Positions 1 to 8,018 are shown, counted from the first letter of the stretch. The stretch is DNA of 64,000 nt from VRUE01 sp963703175 (GCA_963703175.1 OY969794.1:682001-746000); one strand, 5' to 3'. Numbers and translations: made by a program. The notes: generated from the sequence alone by a model not told the origin.

Positions 1-1
1 A

Positions 2-1063
2 CTCGACGTCCACGCCACACAGACTCACGCCTGCGTTCTTCTCCCCGAGACAGGCGAGCTTCGCTCGCGACGACTGAATGGCCCGCCGCGAGGGGCACTT
101 GACTTCCTGGAAGGGCTCGAGGCTCCGGTCCTCGCGGTCTATGAGGCCGGGCCGACCGGCTTCGGGCTCGCGCGAGGCGGCGCCGAGCGCAACCTCGACG
201 TGCGCGTCTGCGCGCCGGGGTCGATCCCTAAAGCGCCGAGCGACCGGGTCAAGACCGATCGCCGCGATGCCGAGCGGCTGGCGCGGCTCTTGCTCGCGGG
301 GGAACTGCGCTTCGTGCGCGTCCCGAGCCCCGAGGAGGAGCGCTTCCGAGACCTGACTCGCTGCCGGGAGGCGATCCGAGCCGACCTGATGAGGGCCCGT
401 CACCGGCTCGGCAAGTTCCTCTTGCGCCGCGAGCTGCGCTGGGAGGGCCCCGGCTGCGCCTGGACGCAGGCCCACTTGCGTTGGCTGGAGGCAATCAGAT
501 TCTCCGACGGCGCCTCGCGGAGCGTGCTTGAGGACTACCTGGCCGCGGTGGTAGCGCTCGAACAGCGCCGCAGTGCTTCTGAGCAGGCGATCGAGGAGCT
601 GTGGTCTGAGTCCCCCTGGGCCGCAACGGTCGCCCGGCTGCGCTGCCTGCGCGGCATCAACACGCTGACGGCGCTTGGCCTGTGTGCCGAGGCGGGAGAC
701 CTGAGGCGCTTTGAGCGCCCGGCGTCGCTGATGGCCTACTTCGGCATCGTGCCCTCTGAGCACTCCTCCGGTGAGCGACGCCAGCGCGGGCCGATCACCA
801 AGGCCGGCTCTCCGCATGCCCGCCGGCTGCTGGTCGAGGCAGCACACCACTACCGCCACCAGCCCCGGGTGGGCGGCGCTCTGCAGCAGCGCCAGCGTGG
901 CGCTGACCCACGGGCCTGTGCGATCGGCTGGCGCGCCCAGCGGCGTCTGCATAACCGTTGGGCGCGCCTTCGCCTCGAGCGTGGCAAGCCCGCCAACGTG
1001 GTCAGGATCGCGTTGGCGCGCGAGCTGGGCGCCTTCGTGTGGGAGGTGGGTCAGCTGAGCTGA
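2..1063 (+). CDS. IS110-family transposase (5' end outside window)
   Basis: DEDD-type recombinase of an IS110-family insertion sequence. The frame is open from base 2, where it reads LDVHATQTHA, so the true start lies before the window; 353 residues are visible. The RuvC-like N-terminal domain shows the Asp of LDVH, the Glu of VYEAGPTG and the KTDRRDAERLA motif. The C-terminal IS116/IS110/IS902 domain shows SLMAYFGIVPSE, followed by SSGERRQRG and ITKAG and then LLVEAAHHYR, which is the usual arrangement and includes the conserved Ser region. The C-terminus looks complete, so the visible part appears intact. Established for the family: IS110 elements use a bridge RNA made from a non-coding end. 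The left end is not visible. The next gene converges on it after 375 bp. Confidence 0.93.
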   Translation, partial: LDVHATQTHACVLLPETGELRSRRLNGPPRGALDFLEGLEAPVLAVYEAGPTGFGLARGGAERNLDVRVCAPGSIPKAPSDRVKTDRRDAERLARLLLAGELRFVRVPSPEEERFRDLTRCREAIRADLMRARHRLGKFLLRRELRWEGPGCAWTQAHLRWLEAIRFSDGASRSVLEDYLAAVVALEQRRSASEQAIEELWSESPWAATVARLRCLRGINTLTALGLCAEAGDLRRFERPASLMAYFGIVPSEHSSGERRQRGPITKAGSPHARRLLVEAAHHYRHQPRVGGALQQRQRGADPRACAIGWRAQRRLHNRWARLRLERGKPANVVRIALARELGAFVWEVGQLS

Positions 1064-1438
1064 GACTCCGCCAAAGGAATGCGCTCGACGCTGTCGGGGC
1101 GACACGGGAGCAAGTGAGGCCAGCACGTCGCCGCTTTGCGGCCTGCGTTGCGTCCTCGGGCAGTCGGCGGATGCGCTCGTCGGCCGCGCCCGCTTCAAGA
1201 CTGCAGGCCACGCGACGAATCGGCGGTCATGGGGTAGCCAGCCCCCGCATATGAGGCTGACGATGCAGTCGACGTACCTGGATCCCGCCCGTGTCGCCCC
1301 GAGAGCGCCGCTGGGCAGCTGCGACCCGTCGGGGGTCCGATCGACCTTGGGCAGTTGACGAGGGGCTCTCCATATGAGGACGCAGGGAGCGTGGCGTGCT
1401 CTGCACGCGAGCGACCGAGGACGCCGAGATGCGCAGCG
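1064..1438. other. 375-bp non-coding stretch after the IS110 transposase
   Basis: There is no convincing gene here. A short plus-strand frame (958-1254) overlaps the end of the transposase and looks like a shadow. The motif CATATGAGG occurs twice (about 1248 and 1372), roughly 125 bp apart. The stretch probably contains the right end of the IS element, but no clear terminal repeat could be fixed by eye. In the IS1111 branch of the family the bridge RNA lies on this side of the gene, so a structured RNA is possible but not demonstrated. Confidence 0.4.
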
Positions 1439-2638
1439 CTACGTGCGCCCCAGGCTGGGGTCGCCGGCTAGTTCGGCGTAGACGGCGGCGGTCTGCTCGG
1501 CGACGTCGCCCCAGTCGAAGCGACGCAGGTGCTCGTAGGCTTCGGCAACCAAACGCTGGCCCAGCTCGTCGTCGCTAAGGACCCGAATCGCGACCTCGGC
1601 CAGCGCTTCGGGATCGTGCGAGCGGAAGCGCAGACCGACATCCTCGTGTGGGACAACCTCGCGCAGGCCGCCGGTGTCGGCGACGATGCAGGGGCATTCG
1701 GAGGCCATCGCCTCCAGCGCCACCAAGCCGAAGGGCTCATAGATCGACGGAACCACGGTCAGGTCCGCGATCCGGTAGAGCGAGTGCAGAACGTCGTCCC
1801 CGATCCAACCGAGGAATGTGCCGTGGTCCATTAGGCCTAGCTCCTCGGCCTGGCGGTGCAGCTCCTCCTCGTGGGTGCCGGAGCCGGCGACCAGAAAACG
1901 CGTTCCCGGCGCCTCCTCGATTACCCGCGGCATCGCCTCGAGCGCCAGCTGGAAGCCCTTCTCATAGACCAACCGCCCGATCAGCAGTACCAGCTTCTCC
2001 TCTGGGGCGGCGAACTCGGCCCGCAGGCGCACCAGCTCGGCGGGATCCGGAACCGCCAGGTCATCGGGGTCAATCCCGTTTGGGATCACGCTGACCCGCT
2101 CCTCCTCGACGCCGAAGATGTCGACGATCTGCTCGCGCATATAGTGAGAGCAAGCGATCGTCCGTTCCGAGCGATTGGTGATCCAGCGCTCGACCCCGTG
2201 GATGTAGCTCTGCGGATGCTTGTCTACCCAGCCTTGATGGCGGCCGTGCTCGGTGGCGTGGATCGTCGTCACCAGCGGCGCCTCAAAGCGTTTGGCGAGG
2301 TGGTCGCAGGCGTTGGCGACCAGCCAGTCATGGCCGTGCACGAGGTCGAAGCTGTAGCGGTCGCCGAGTTCGACCCCAGCGGCGAGCATGTCGGAGTTCA
2401 TGCGCTCTACCCAGGCGACGAACTCGCCGAGCTCGGTGGGCCGCTGCGGCTCACGAATGCGATGGATGTGAACGCCCGCGCGCCGCTCCTCAGCCGGCGA
2501 CTCCTCGCCGCCGCGGGTAAGGACGTGGACCTCGACATCGCGTTCGACCAGCGCCTCGGACAGCTTGCGCACGTGCCGCGCCAAGCCGCCCTCGATCAGC
2601 GGCGGGTACTCCCAGGAAAGGATCAGGACGCGCGTCAT
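1439..2638 (-). CDS. GT4 alpha-glucosyltransferase of a glucan/methylglucose-polysaccharide type cassette
   Basis: Retaining family-4 glycosyltransferase of 399 residues with a GT-B fold, expected to be cytosolic. The N-terminus reads ILSWEYPPLIEGGLARHV, the glycogen-synthase-like acceptor loop. HGHDWLVA and TIHATEHGRHQGW follow in the middle, and the C-terminal donor site shows YEPFGLVALEAM with the EX7E pair. The same landmarks occur in Mycobacterium tuberculosis Rv3032, an alpha-1,4-glucosyltransferase for methylglucose lipopolysaccharide and glycogen. It is the last gene of a minus-strand trio, 10 bp after the GH57 gene, in the order methyltransferase, GH57, GT4 seen in Rv3030-Rv3031-Rv3032. 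The exact product is inferred; the family assignment is firm. Confidence 0.88.
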   Translation of the reverse strand: MTRVLILSWEYPPLIEGGLARHVRKLSEALVERDVEVHVLTRGGEESPAEERRAGVHIHRIREPQRPTELGEFVAWVERMNSDMLAAGVELGDRYSFDLVHGHDWLVANACDHLAKRFEAPLVTTIHATEHGRHQGWVDKHPQSYIHGVERWITNRSERTIACSHYMREQIVDIFGVEEERVSVIPNGIDPDDLAVPDPAELVRLRAEFAAPEEKLVLLIGRLVYEKGFQLALEAMPRVIEEAPGTRFLVAGSGTHEEELHRQAEELGLMDHGTFLGWIGDDVLHSLYRIADLTVVPSIYEPFGLVALEAMASECPCIVADTGGLREVVPHEDVGLRFRSHDPEALAEVAIRVLSDDELGQRLVAEAYEHLRRFDWGDVAEQTAAVYAELAGDPSLGRT

Positions 2639-2648
2639 TTGGCTCGCG

Positions 2649-4061
2649 CTAGGGCTCCAGTAGTGGAGCGAGGCTCAGATCCGGGGCTAGGGCACGCATA
2701 CTCGGGTCACCGCTGGCGGCAGAGTCTATGGCCTCCAGCATCGCCTCGGCATGATCGGTGGCGCGCCGGTAGGCGTAGTCGCCCGCCTGACCACGCTTGT
2801 CGAGGAAGGCCCAGTCGCTCGCCTGAGCGGCGAGTAGCTCACGCGCCGCCCGCGTCACGGCGGGCTCGCCCAGGCCCTGTCCAAGCGCCCGCAGCAACCG
2901 CAGCTCCAGCCGTCGCGCCCCCCAGGCGAGGTCGGCGACCGCCGGAGAGTCCCACGTCCGCAGGTCCTTGTCCTCGCCCCAGGTCGAGGCAGCCAGCGGC
3001 CGTGCGAGCGGCACATGCTCGGCCAGCGCCTGCGGCACGGTGAGCAGGCGGACGCCGGCTGCGGCGGCACCGGCCAGCACTTCGCGCAGCCAGGTCGCGC
3101 CCTCCGACCACCAGTGCCCTAGCAGCTCGGTGTCGATCGCGAAGACGAGCAGGCCGCGCCGCCCGCGTTCCTTGGCGAAGCCAAGAAGCCGTGCCGCAAT
3201 GGCGGCGAGGAACTCTCCCGCCTGGCGCTTCACCACCACTTCGGCAGCGACCGGGTTATAAGCGCCGCCGCCGACCTTCCAGATCCTTATTCCGCGCAGC
3301 GATTTGCCCGCGAACTGGGCGTGAGCAGGATCGGAAGGATAGCCGTCAAGCGACCAGAGCCACTGGATCGCCTCCCAATCAATCGGCAGGGCCACCGGAC
3401 CGGCGCCGGTGGCGATCGGGGTCAGGGCATCGAATGGATCGACCTCATGAGCGCTCTGGTCGACGCAGAACCAACCCACTCCCTGCTCGGCGAGGCGCCA
3501 CTCGAGCCCGGGCCGGTAAGCGCACTCGGGCAGCCAGAAGCCGCCGTCCCAGCCGAAACGGCGCCGGTGCGAACGAATGCCGGCATCGAGCTGCAGCCGC
3601 AGGCCGGCCCGGCTGGCAAGCAGCGGCAGCACCGCGTGGGTTGCCGCCGAGGTCGCAAGCGCCACCCGTCCCTCCCCGACCGCATCCTGGAAGGGCCGCA
3701 GCGGATCGCCTCCAGCAGCGTCAAGCAGCTCCAGCGCATGTCGGTAGCGCCTCAGCTCCGCTTCGCAGGCAGCCCGGCACTCGGCTGGCACCTGCTCCAT
3801 GTCGGCTTCGGCAGCGCCGACGCGCCACTCGACCAGAAACTGCCGCAATCTCTCCGCGGCGCCCTGGTCCTCCAGCTGGTCGGCAAGCACGGGGGTCACC
3901 GTCATGGTCAGATCCCGCGCCACCTCCAGTACCGGCAGGTACGACCGGATTACCGCATCGAACAGCCACTCCTCGCCAAATGGATACGTCCCGAACCCCT
4001 CCACGTAGGGCATGTGGGAGTGGAGGACGATCGCCAGATCGCCGGCGCTTTCTTCAGCCAT
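2649..4061 (-). CDS. GH57 glucan branching enzyme (1,4-alpha-glucan branching type, Rv3031-like)
   Basis: Family-57 glycoside hydrolase of 470 residues that probably introduces alpha-1,6 branches into an alpha-glucan. The GH57 barrel opens with LAIVLHSHMPYVEGFG (His-x-His-Met-Pro). The nucleophile Glu lies in GFWLPECAYRPG, and the acid/base Asp in FAIDTELLGHWWSEG; both match characterised GH57 branching enzymes. A C-terminal helical DUF1957-like region follows. The length is a little under the roughly 520 residues of the Thermus enzyme. The start ATG overlaps the end of the upstream methyltransferase by 8 bp, which indicates translational coupling in one operon. The downstream GT4 would make the linear chain and this enzyme would branch it. 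Confidence 0.9.
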   Translation of the reverse strand: MAEESAGDLAIVLHSHMPYVEGFGTYPFGEEWLFDAVIRSYLPVLEVARDLTMTVTPVLADQLEDQGAAERLRQFLVEWRVGAAEADMEQVPAECRAACEAELRRYRHALELLDAAGGDPLRPFQDAVGEGRVALATSAATHAVLPLLASRAGLRLQLDAGIRSHRRRFGWDGGFWLPECAYRPGLEWRLAEQGVGWFCVDQSAHEVDPFDALTPIATGAGPVALPIDWEAIQWLWSLDGYPSDPAHAQFAGKSLRGIRIWKVGGGAYNPVAAEVVVKRQAGEFLAAIAARLLGFAKERGRRGLLVFAIDTELLGHWWSEGATWLREVLAGAAAAGVRLLTVPQALAEHVPLARPLAASTWGEDKDLRTWDSPAVADLAWGARRLELRLLRALGQGLGEPAVTRAARELLAAQASDWAFLDKRGQAGDYAYRRATDHAEAMLEAIDSAASGDPSMRALAPDLSLAPLLEP

Positions 4062-4815
4062 GACAGACGGCGAGGAAGTCCAGCGCCCGGTCGAGATCGG
4101 CTTCGGCCAGCCTGAAGTCCGAGGCGGCGATCGCCGGGGTGAAGCGGTCGTAGAAGGGCTTGGTCAACCGCAACGCCTTGTGGACGTGGTCCCAGCCAAG
4201 CTTGATTGCAAGCTCGTGCAAGCGCAGCTTGCGAGCATGAAAGAGGCCGAATAGCTCGACCCGCTCGAAATGGGCCTCGCAGAGCTGTCGGAACTCCGCC
4301 GCCCGATACTCGTGCACGTGCCACGGATTGTCAGACTTCTCCGCCCCGGGCGGAGCGAGGGTCAGCAGGTTGGGAGTGGAGACATAGGCAACTCCGCCGG
4401 GAGCAAGCATCGACTTGAAGTGCTCGAGGATCGCGCCGGCGTCCTGTACGTGCTCGATCGTCTGCAGGAAGACGACGGCGTCGCAGGGCTCGGCGAAGCT
4501 CTCGACCAGGTCCCGCTCGTAGCGTAGGTTGTCGCGCACGTAGCGCAGCCGCGCGTGCTCGTGCGCATCGGGGTTGGCGTCGACCCCGACGACGTTCGCC
4601 GCGCTCGCAGCCAGCACGTCGGAGCCGTAACCCTCGCCGCAGGCCATATCGACGACCCGCTTGCCGGCAACGCGCGCCGCGATCCATTCGTAGACCGCGA
4701 GATGACGGCGGAACCAGTAGTTCTCCTCGGGCACGTCGGGCAGCGTCCGCTCGCCGGTAAGCGGCAGCGGCGGTACCCCGGGGGGCTGGTTTTCCTGCAG
4801 GTACTCGCTCGGCAC
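4054..4815 (-). CDS. Class I SAM-dependent methyltransferase of the glucan cassette (Rv3030-like position)
   Basis: SAM-dependent methyltransferase of about 253 residues. Motif I is VVDMACGEGYGSDVLA, the acidic residue after strand 2 is in VVGVDANPDAHE, and the post-motif reads DAVVFLQTIEHVQD. The open frame extends upstream past a divergent gene, so a start was chosen at GTG 4815 (VPSEYLQENQPPG). No strong ribosome site is visible, so the start is uncertain. It is first in the operon and overlaps the GH57 gene by 8 bp. By analogy with Rv3030, next to the mycobacterial GH57/GT4 pair, it may O-methylate the glucan; the substrate is inferred from context only. Confidence 0.8.
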   Translation of the reverse strand: MPSEYLQENQPPGVPPLPLTGERTLPDVPEENYWFRRHLAVYEWIAARVAGKRVVDMACGEGYGSDVLAASAANVVGVDANPDAHEHARLRYVRDNLRYERDLVESFAEPCDAVVFLQTIEHVQDAGAILEHFKSMLAPGGVAYVSTPNLLTLAPPGAEKSDNPWHVHEYRAAEFRQLCEAHFERVELFGLFHARKLRLHELAIKLGWDHVHKALRLTKPFYDRFTPAIAASDFRLAEADLDRALDFLAVCHG

Positions 4816-4881
4816 AGCCGGAGACGCTATTGCGGCTTCGCGCCGGGTGCGTTGCGCCGATCCGTGTACCGTTCCCGCCCC

Positions 4882-5799
4882 ATGCCCGCCTCCCCTACGG
4901 CCACACCTGAGCACATCAAGGACGTCAACACCCGCTACCACGACGCGGCGGCCAACGAATACGACGCCAAGTGGGGTATCGACTTCGGCGCCACCGGTCA
5001 GCGCCAGGTACGCCAGAAGCTGGCCAAGACCCTGGGCGGCCTCGGCGATCTGAAGTTCGCCGACGGGCTTGAGATCGGTTCCGGCACCGGCTACTTCTCG
5101 CTCAACCTGCTGCAGATGGGGACGATCGGGCGGTTGACCGCGACCGATATCTCGCCGGGCATGCTGCAACGCCTCTCGACGACCGCCGAATCGCTCGGTC
5201 TCGAAGCGGAGACCGTGGCGACCGAGGCCGAGGAACTGCCCTTCGAGGACGAGAGCTTCGACCTGGTTTTCGGCCACGCCGTCCTGCACCACATCCCCGA
5301 TCTTGAGCGCGCCTTCGCCGAATTTCGCCGGGTGTTGCGACCAGGCGGCGCGATCGCCTTCTGCGGAGAGCCCTCGCGCTACGGCGACCGGCTGGCGGCG
5401 GCGCCGAAGCGTGCCGGCCTAATCGCCGCGCCTGCCTGGCGCCGGCTCGTCGGCGCCAGTCCGCGCGCCGTGCCCGAGATGGAGCAGTCGGGCGGCCACG
5501 CCCTGGAGGGCGAGGTCGACGTCCACGCCTTCGCCCCCGCCGATCTGCGCCGGCTGCTGCGCGACAGCGGCTTCGAGCAGCAGCGAGTCGGCGGCGAGGA
5601 GCTACTCGCCAACGCCTGGGGCTGGGGCCTGCGCACGGTCGAGGCCAGCGCCGAGCCGGACTCGGTCTCCTGGGGCTGGCGCCGCTTCGCCTTCAACAGC
5701 TACATCGCCCTGCAAAAGATCGACACCCGCATCCTCGAGCCCCGCCTCCCCGCCGAGCTCTTCTACAACCTCCTCCTCTCCGGCCGCAAGCCGGCATAG
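4882..5799 (+). CDS. Class I SAM-dependent methyltransferase (UbiE/Methyltransf_11 type)
   Basis: A 305-residue soluble methyltransferase. Residues 1-40 form a helical cap (HIKDVNTRYHDAAANEYDAKW). Motif I is GLEIGSGTGYFSLNLL, followed by ATDISPGMLQRL, the FDLVFGHAVLHHIPDLERAF stretch and RRVLRPGGAIAF. The last 90 residues are a C-terminal extension ending in YNLLLSGRKPA. The start is ATG 4882, because the frame further upstream belongs to the divergent methyltransferase. It is divergently transcribed from the glucan cassette with about 65 bp between starts, so they may share a promoter region. The substrate is unknown; a lipid or quinone-like small molecule is only a family-level guess. Confidence 0.85.
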   Translation: MPASPTATPEHIKDVNTRYHDAAANEYDAKWGIDFGATGQRQVRQKLAKTLGGLGDLKFADGLEIGSGTGYFSLNLLQMGTIGRLTATDISPGMLQRLSTTAESLGLEAETVATEAEELPFEDESFDLVFGHAVLHHIPDLERAFAEFRRVLRPGGAIAFCGEPSRYGDRLAAAPKRAGLIAAPAWRRLVGASPRAVPEMEQSGGHALEGEVDVHAFAPADLRRLLRDSGFEQQRVGGEELLANAWGWGLRTVEASAEPDSVSWGWRRFAFNSYIALQKIDTRILEPRLPAELFYNLLLSGRKPA

Positions 5800-5821
5800 G
5801 GAAGCCCCTCTCCGCCGAAGA

Positions 5822-5859
5822 TGGAACCTTGTGTCCCTCATAGGGGCTACAAGAGTCCA
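5822..5859. repeat. 38-bp palindromic repeat, copy B (3' end of DUF559 gene)
   Basis: Exactly 38 bp, starting TGGA and ending GTCCA, with inner arms TTGTGTCCC and GGGG-CTACAA around a central CATA. It matches the copies at 6754-6791 and 62093-62130 position by position: the first 4 bp and last 5 bp are identical in all three, and the TTNTG, CCC, AT, GG and ACAA core blocks are kept. It overlaps the last codons of the minus-strand DUF559 gene, whose TAG stop (5847-5849) is part of the repeat. Confidence 0.85.
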
Positions 5860-6773
5860 TCCTGCGCGAGGAGGAGGCGACGCATGACCGCCGATAGGGT
5901 CGCCTTCACCTGGCGGGGTTCGTAGCGCACCTGTTTTTCCGCGAAGCGCAGCGTCGTCAACCCTGCCTTCGTGTGCGCCTGATCGCGACGGCGGTCCGTC
6001 GCCTGCTCTCCCGGAGTGCGGTGATGAGCCCAGCCGTCTGTCTCGACAATCAGCCCCAGGTCCGGCCAGTGAAAGTCAACTCGATAGCCGTTCACCCAGG
6101 CCTGCGTTTTCGGCAACGGCAGACCTGCCTCTCGCACGATGCCGAGGAACTTGCGCTCGAGCCCGGTGTCGGTGAGCGCGTCGCAGCCGAGCAGCCGACG
6201 GAGGCACGCCATGCCCGGCCGGGGCAACAAGCCGTTCACCTCAGTACGCAGGGCCTCGGGATCGATCAGGCCGAGTCGATCCGCGTCGTTGATTGCCTTC
6301 TCGACCTGCCATTCCACGACGCACGAAGCCAGGTCCACCAGGGTAGAGACGGGGTCGGTGACGGAAATTCCGCTGACCTCGCGACGATGGACTGCACTCA
6401 GGTCAGCTCGCCGCCGGAGGCGGACCCCCGGGCGCCGCCTGCGTATCGCGCCTGGAACGACCACTTCGGTCTCCAACTCCGGCGAACCCTTGGCGATTCC
6501 CCAAAGCGCCGCGGCGCTGCGATGACTCAGCAGAGCCTCCGGCCCACAGCTCAGCACTGCGGCCATCCACCGCCCGTACTGGCCCACATCGGGCCGGCCG
6601 ACCGCGTAGGCACCGCGCCCGAGCCGATGCAAGCGTCCCGTGCGGACGCGATGAGCAATCGCCTTCGTGGTCAATCCGCGCTCAAGCAACTGCGCTCGCG
6701 TCACAACGCCGTGCTGCAACCGAGACAGCTCCCACAGATCACCCGACGCAGGATGGATCTTTTTGTCCCCCAT
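5847..6773 (-). CDS. AbiEi-like N-terminal domain fused to DUF559 PD-(D/E)XK nuclease-like domain
   Basis: A 308-residue protein. Residues 1-60 are a winged-helix type IV antitoxin-like domain (LSRLQHGVVTRAQLLERGLT, RLHRLGRGAYAVG), and the middle matches AbiEi-family proteins (SHRSAAALWGI). Residues 210-308 are a DUF559/Vsr-like restriction-endonuclease fold, with VDFHWPDLGLIVETDGWAHH giving the D...ExD core and RRRDQAHTKAG after it. The start is ATG 6773 (MGDKKIH); the longer frame upstream is Pro/Ala-rich and runs into the neighbour. This ATG is the centre of one 38-bp palindrome (6754-6791), and the TAG stop lies inside a second copy (5822-5859), so the gene is delimited by the repeats. 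Such genes are multicopy in many actinobacteria; the function is unknown. Confidence 0.8.
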   Translation of the reverse strand: MGDKKIHPASGDLWELSRLQHGVVTRAQLLERGLTTKAIAHRVRTGRLHRLGRGAYAVGRPDVGQYGRWMAAVLSCGPEALLSHRSAAALWGIAKGSPELETEVVVPGAIRRRRPGVRLRRRADLSAVHRREVSGISVTDPVSTLVDLASCVVEWQVEKAINDADRLGLIDPEALRTEVNGLLPRPGMACLRRLLGCDALTDTGLERKFLGIVREAGLPLPKTQAWVNGYRVDFHWPDLGLIVETDGWAHHRTPGEQATDRRRDQAHTKAGLTTLRFAEKQVRYEPRQVKATLSAVMRRLLLAQDGLL

Positions 6774-6791
6774 GGGGGACACAAGCGTCCA
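6754..6791. repeat. 38-bp palindromic repeat, copy A (contains start codon of DUF559 gene)
   Basis: 38 bp with ends TGGA and GTCCA. The core TGTCCCCCATGGGGGACA (6764-6781) is a perfect 18-bp palindrome. It lies in the same orientation as copies B and C. The central CAT, read on the minus strand, is the ATG of the DUF559 gene, so the mRNA would begin translation inside a hairpin. It separates this gene from the cyclase gene that ends at 6841. Confidence 0.87.
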
Positions 6792-6840
6792 GGATGCCGA
6801 GTTCGCCCCCCTTGGCGCGGGCGGCGGCGGGTGTTGGGCG

Positions 6841-7953
6841 CTATTTGCGGTCTGGGCGGCGGGCGCGGAAGAGTTTGGTTCGGGAGTCGAAGCCCTTGAG
6901 GCGTTTTTCGCCGGCGTAGGAGTAGTCGAAGCCATCCGCCGCCGCCCGCTTGGCGTCTGAGTCGAGCAGGACGCTGCCTGGTTTGGCGATTCCGGTCAGG
7001 CGGCTGGCCAGGTTGACGGGGCGGCCGTAGTAGTCACCGGCCTGCAAGTGAACTGAGCCGTGGGCGATGCCGGCGCGCAGACGGGGAAACTCGTCGCCTT
7101 CTTCGTCGGCCGCTTCGACCATCCGCAGCGCCGCCTCGACCATCGCGGCCGTATCGGTAGAGACCAGCATCGCCGCGTCGCCGATCAACTTCACTAGCCG
7201 CACCGGCGGTTCTGCCACCGCGGTGGCCAGCTCGTCGAGACGGCCGGCGATCAGGCCCAGCTCTTCGGTCTCGACCTGCTCGCCGAGCTTGGTGAAGCCG
7301 ACAAGGTCGGCGAAACAGACCGAAACGTCCGTCGCCGTCCCTGGCTGCCCCGAGGCGATCTCACCGGCGCCGAGTACGTCGCGGCGGATCTGCTCAAGCA
7401 TGTGGGCGCGGAAAGCGTAGGAAAGAGTCGGCTCGAACAGCGGCAACATGTGCTCTGCCGCTGCGGCGAAGCGCAAGGCGAGATCTTGCTCGGTGTCCCC
7501 CGGCTGCATCAGCGTACGGGTGACCAGGTCGCGATTTGCCTCGGCGATCCGGGCAGTCGCCATCCCAACGGTGCGCGCCACCTGCATCATTCCCTCTTCG
7601 GGCAGACCGGCGTCATAGAAGGCTTTAATCCGCTTTGCCGCCTCCAGATCGGCCTCGGTCACCGAGCGATCGTCCGGATCGGGATACGGAACGCCGAACG
7701 CGAGGCTGGTGCGCTGCAGGATCTCGAGATTGATCCCGACCTTGTCGGCAACCTCGCGCGGCGTATAGTGGGCGCCGTCACCGGCCACGGCGCGCTCGAC
7801 CGGCAACAGGGCGAGGCGTCCGCCATCGACAGCCTCGCGCAGCTCCTCCAGCGGCACGCCTTCGCCGGCGAGGCGTTCGAGCAGCTCGCACCGCGCCCGG
7901 CGCGCATCGCCGTCGACGTCGTCGAGAAGGCCTTCCGCCTCAAAGTCGATCAT
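6841..7953 (-). CDS. Class III adenylate/guanylate cyclase with N-terminal regulatory domain
   Basis: A 370-residue soluble cyclase. Residues 1-200 resemble the helical adenylate cyclase regulatory domain of mycobacterial Rv1264-type enzymes (HYTPREVADKVGI, AEHMLPLFEPTLSYAFRAHM). Residues 210-370 form the catalytic homology domain: SVCFADLVGFTKLGE has the first metal Asp, RLVKLIGDAAMLVS has the substrate Lys and the second metal Asp, and YYGRPVNLASRLTG has the transition-state Asn and Arg. All catalytic positions look present, so it should make cAMP (Lys favours adenine), as a homodimer. The next gene upstream on this strand ends at 8020, separated by a large inverted repeat. In the Rv1264 family the N-terminal domain is an autoinhibitory pH sensor; that role here is inferred. 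Confidence 0.88.
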   Translation of the reverse strand: MIDFEAEGLLDDVDGDARRARCELLERLAGEGVPLEELREAVDGGRLALLPVERAVAGDGAHYTPREVADKVGINLEILQRTSLAFGVPYPDPDDRSVTEADLEAAKRIKAFYDAGLPEEGMMQVARTVGMATARIAEANRDLVTRTLMQPGDTEQDLALRFAAAAEHMLPLFEPTLSYAFRAHMLEQIRRDVLGAGEIASGQPGTATDVSVCFADLVGFTKLGEQVETEELGLIAGRLDELATAVAEPPVRLVKLIGDAAMLVSTDTAAMVEAALRMVEAADEEGDEFPRLRAGIAHGSVHLQAGDYYGRPVNLASRLTGIAKPGSVLLDSDAKRAAADGFDYSYAGEKRLKGFDSRTKLFRARRPDRK

Positions 7954-7967
7954 CGCCCCATTCTCCC

Positions 7968-8018
7968 GGACGTGCGTCGCTTAGGTACCGATAGTGGCCA
8001 CTAAGCGACGGCACGTCC
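7968..8018. terminator. 51-bp near-perfect inverted repeat behind ggt
   Basis: The arms GGACGTGCGTCGCTTAG (7968-7984) and CTAAGCGACGGCACGTCC (8001-8018) pair perfectly except for one unpaired C, around a 16-nt loop that contains most of a second palindrome (TAGTGGCCACTA). It begins directly after the ggt stop codon (8020-8022, minus strand) and ends 14 bp before the cyclase start. There is no T-run, so it is either an unusual terminator or a dispersed DNA element. Confidence 0.55.

Noticed and set aside
78..356. Short plus-strand frame at the start of the window that could be taken as a separate small gene
   Set aside because: The IS110 transposase reading frame is open from base 2 with the correct LDVH and YEAGPTG motifs, so this is a shadow frame.
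958..1254. A 98-residue frame overlapping the end of the transposase
   Set aside because: Composition is Arg/Ala/Ser-rich without any domain, and it overlaps the well-conserved transposase C-terminus in another frame.
4816..5292. N-terminal extension of the minus-strand methyltransferase across the divergent methyltransferase
   Set aside because: It covers the conserved start and motif I of the plus-strand gene, and the methyltransferase fold needs none of it.
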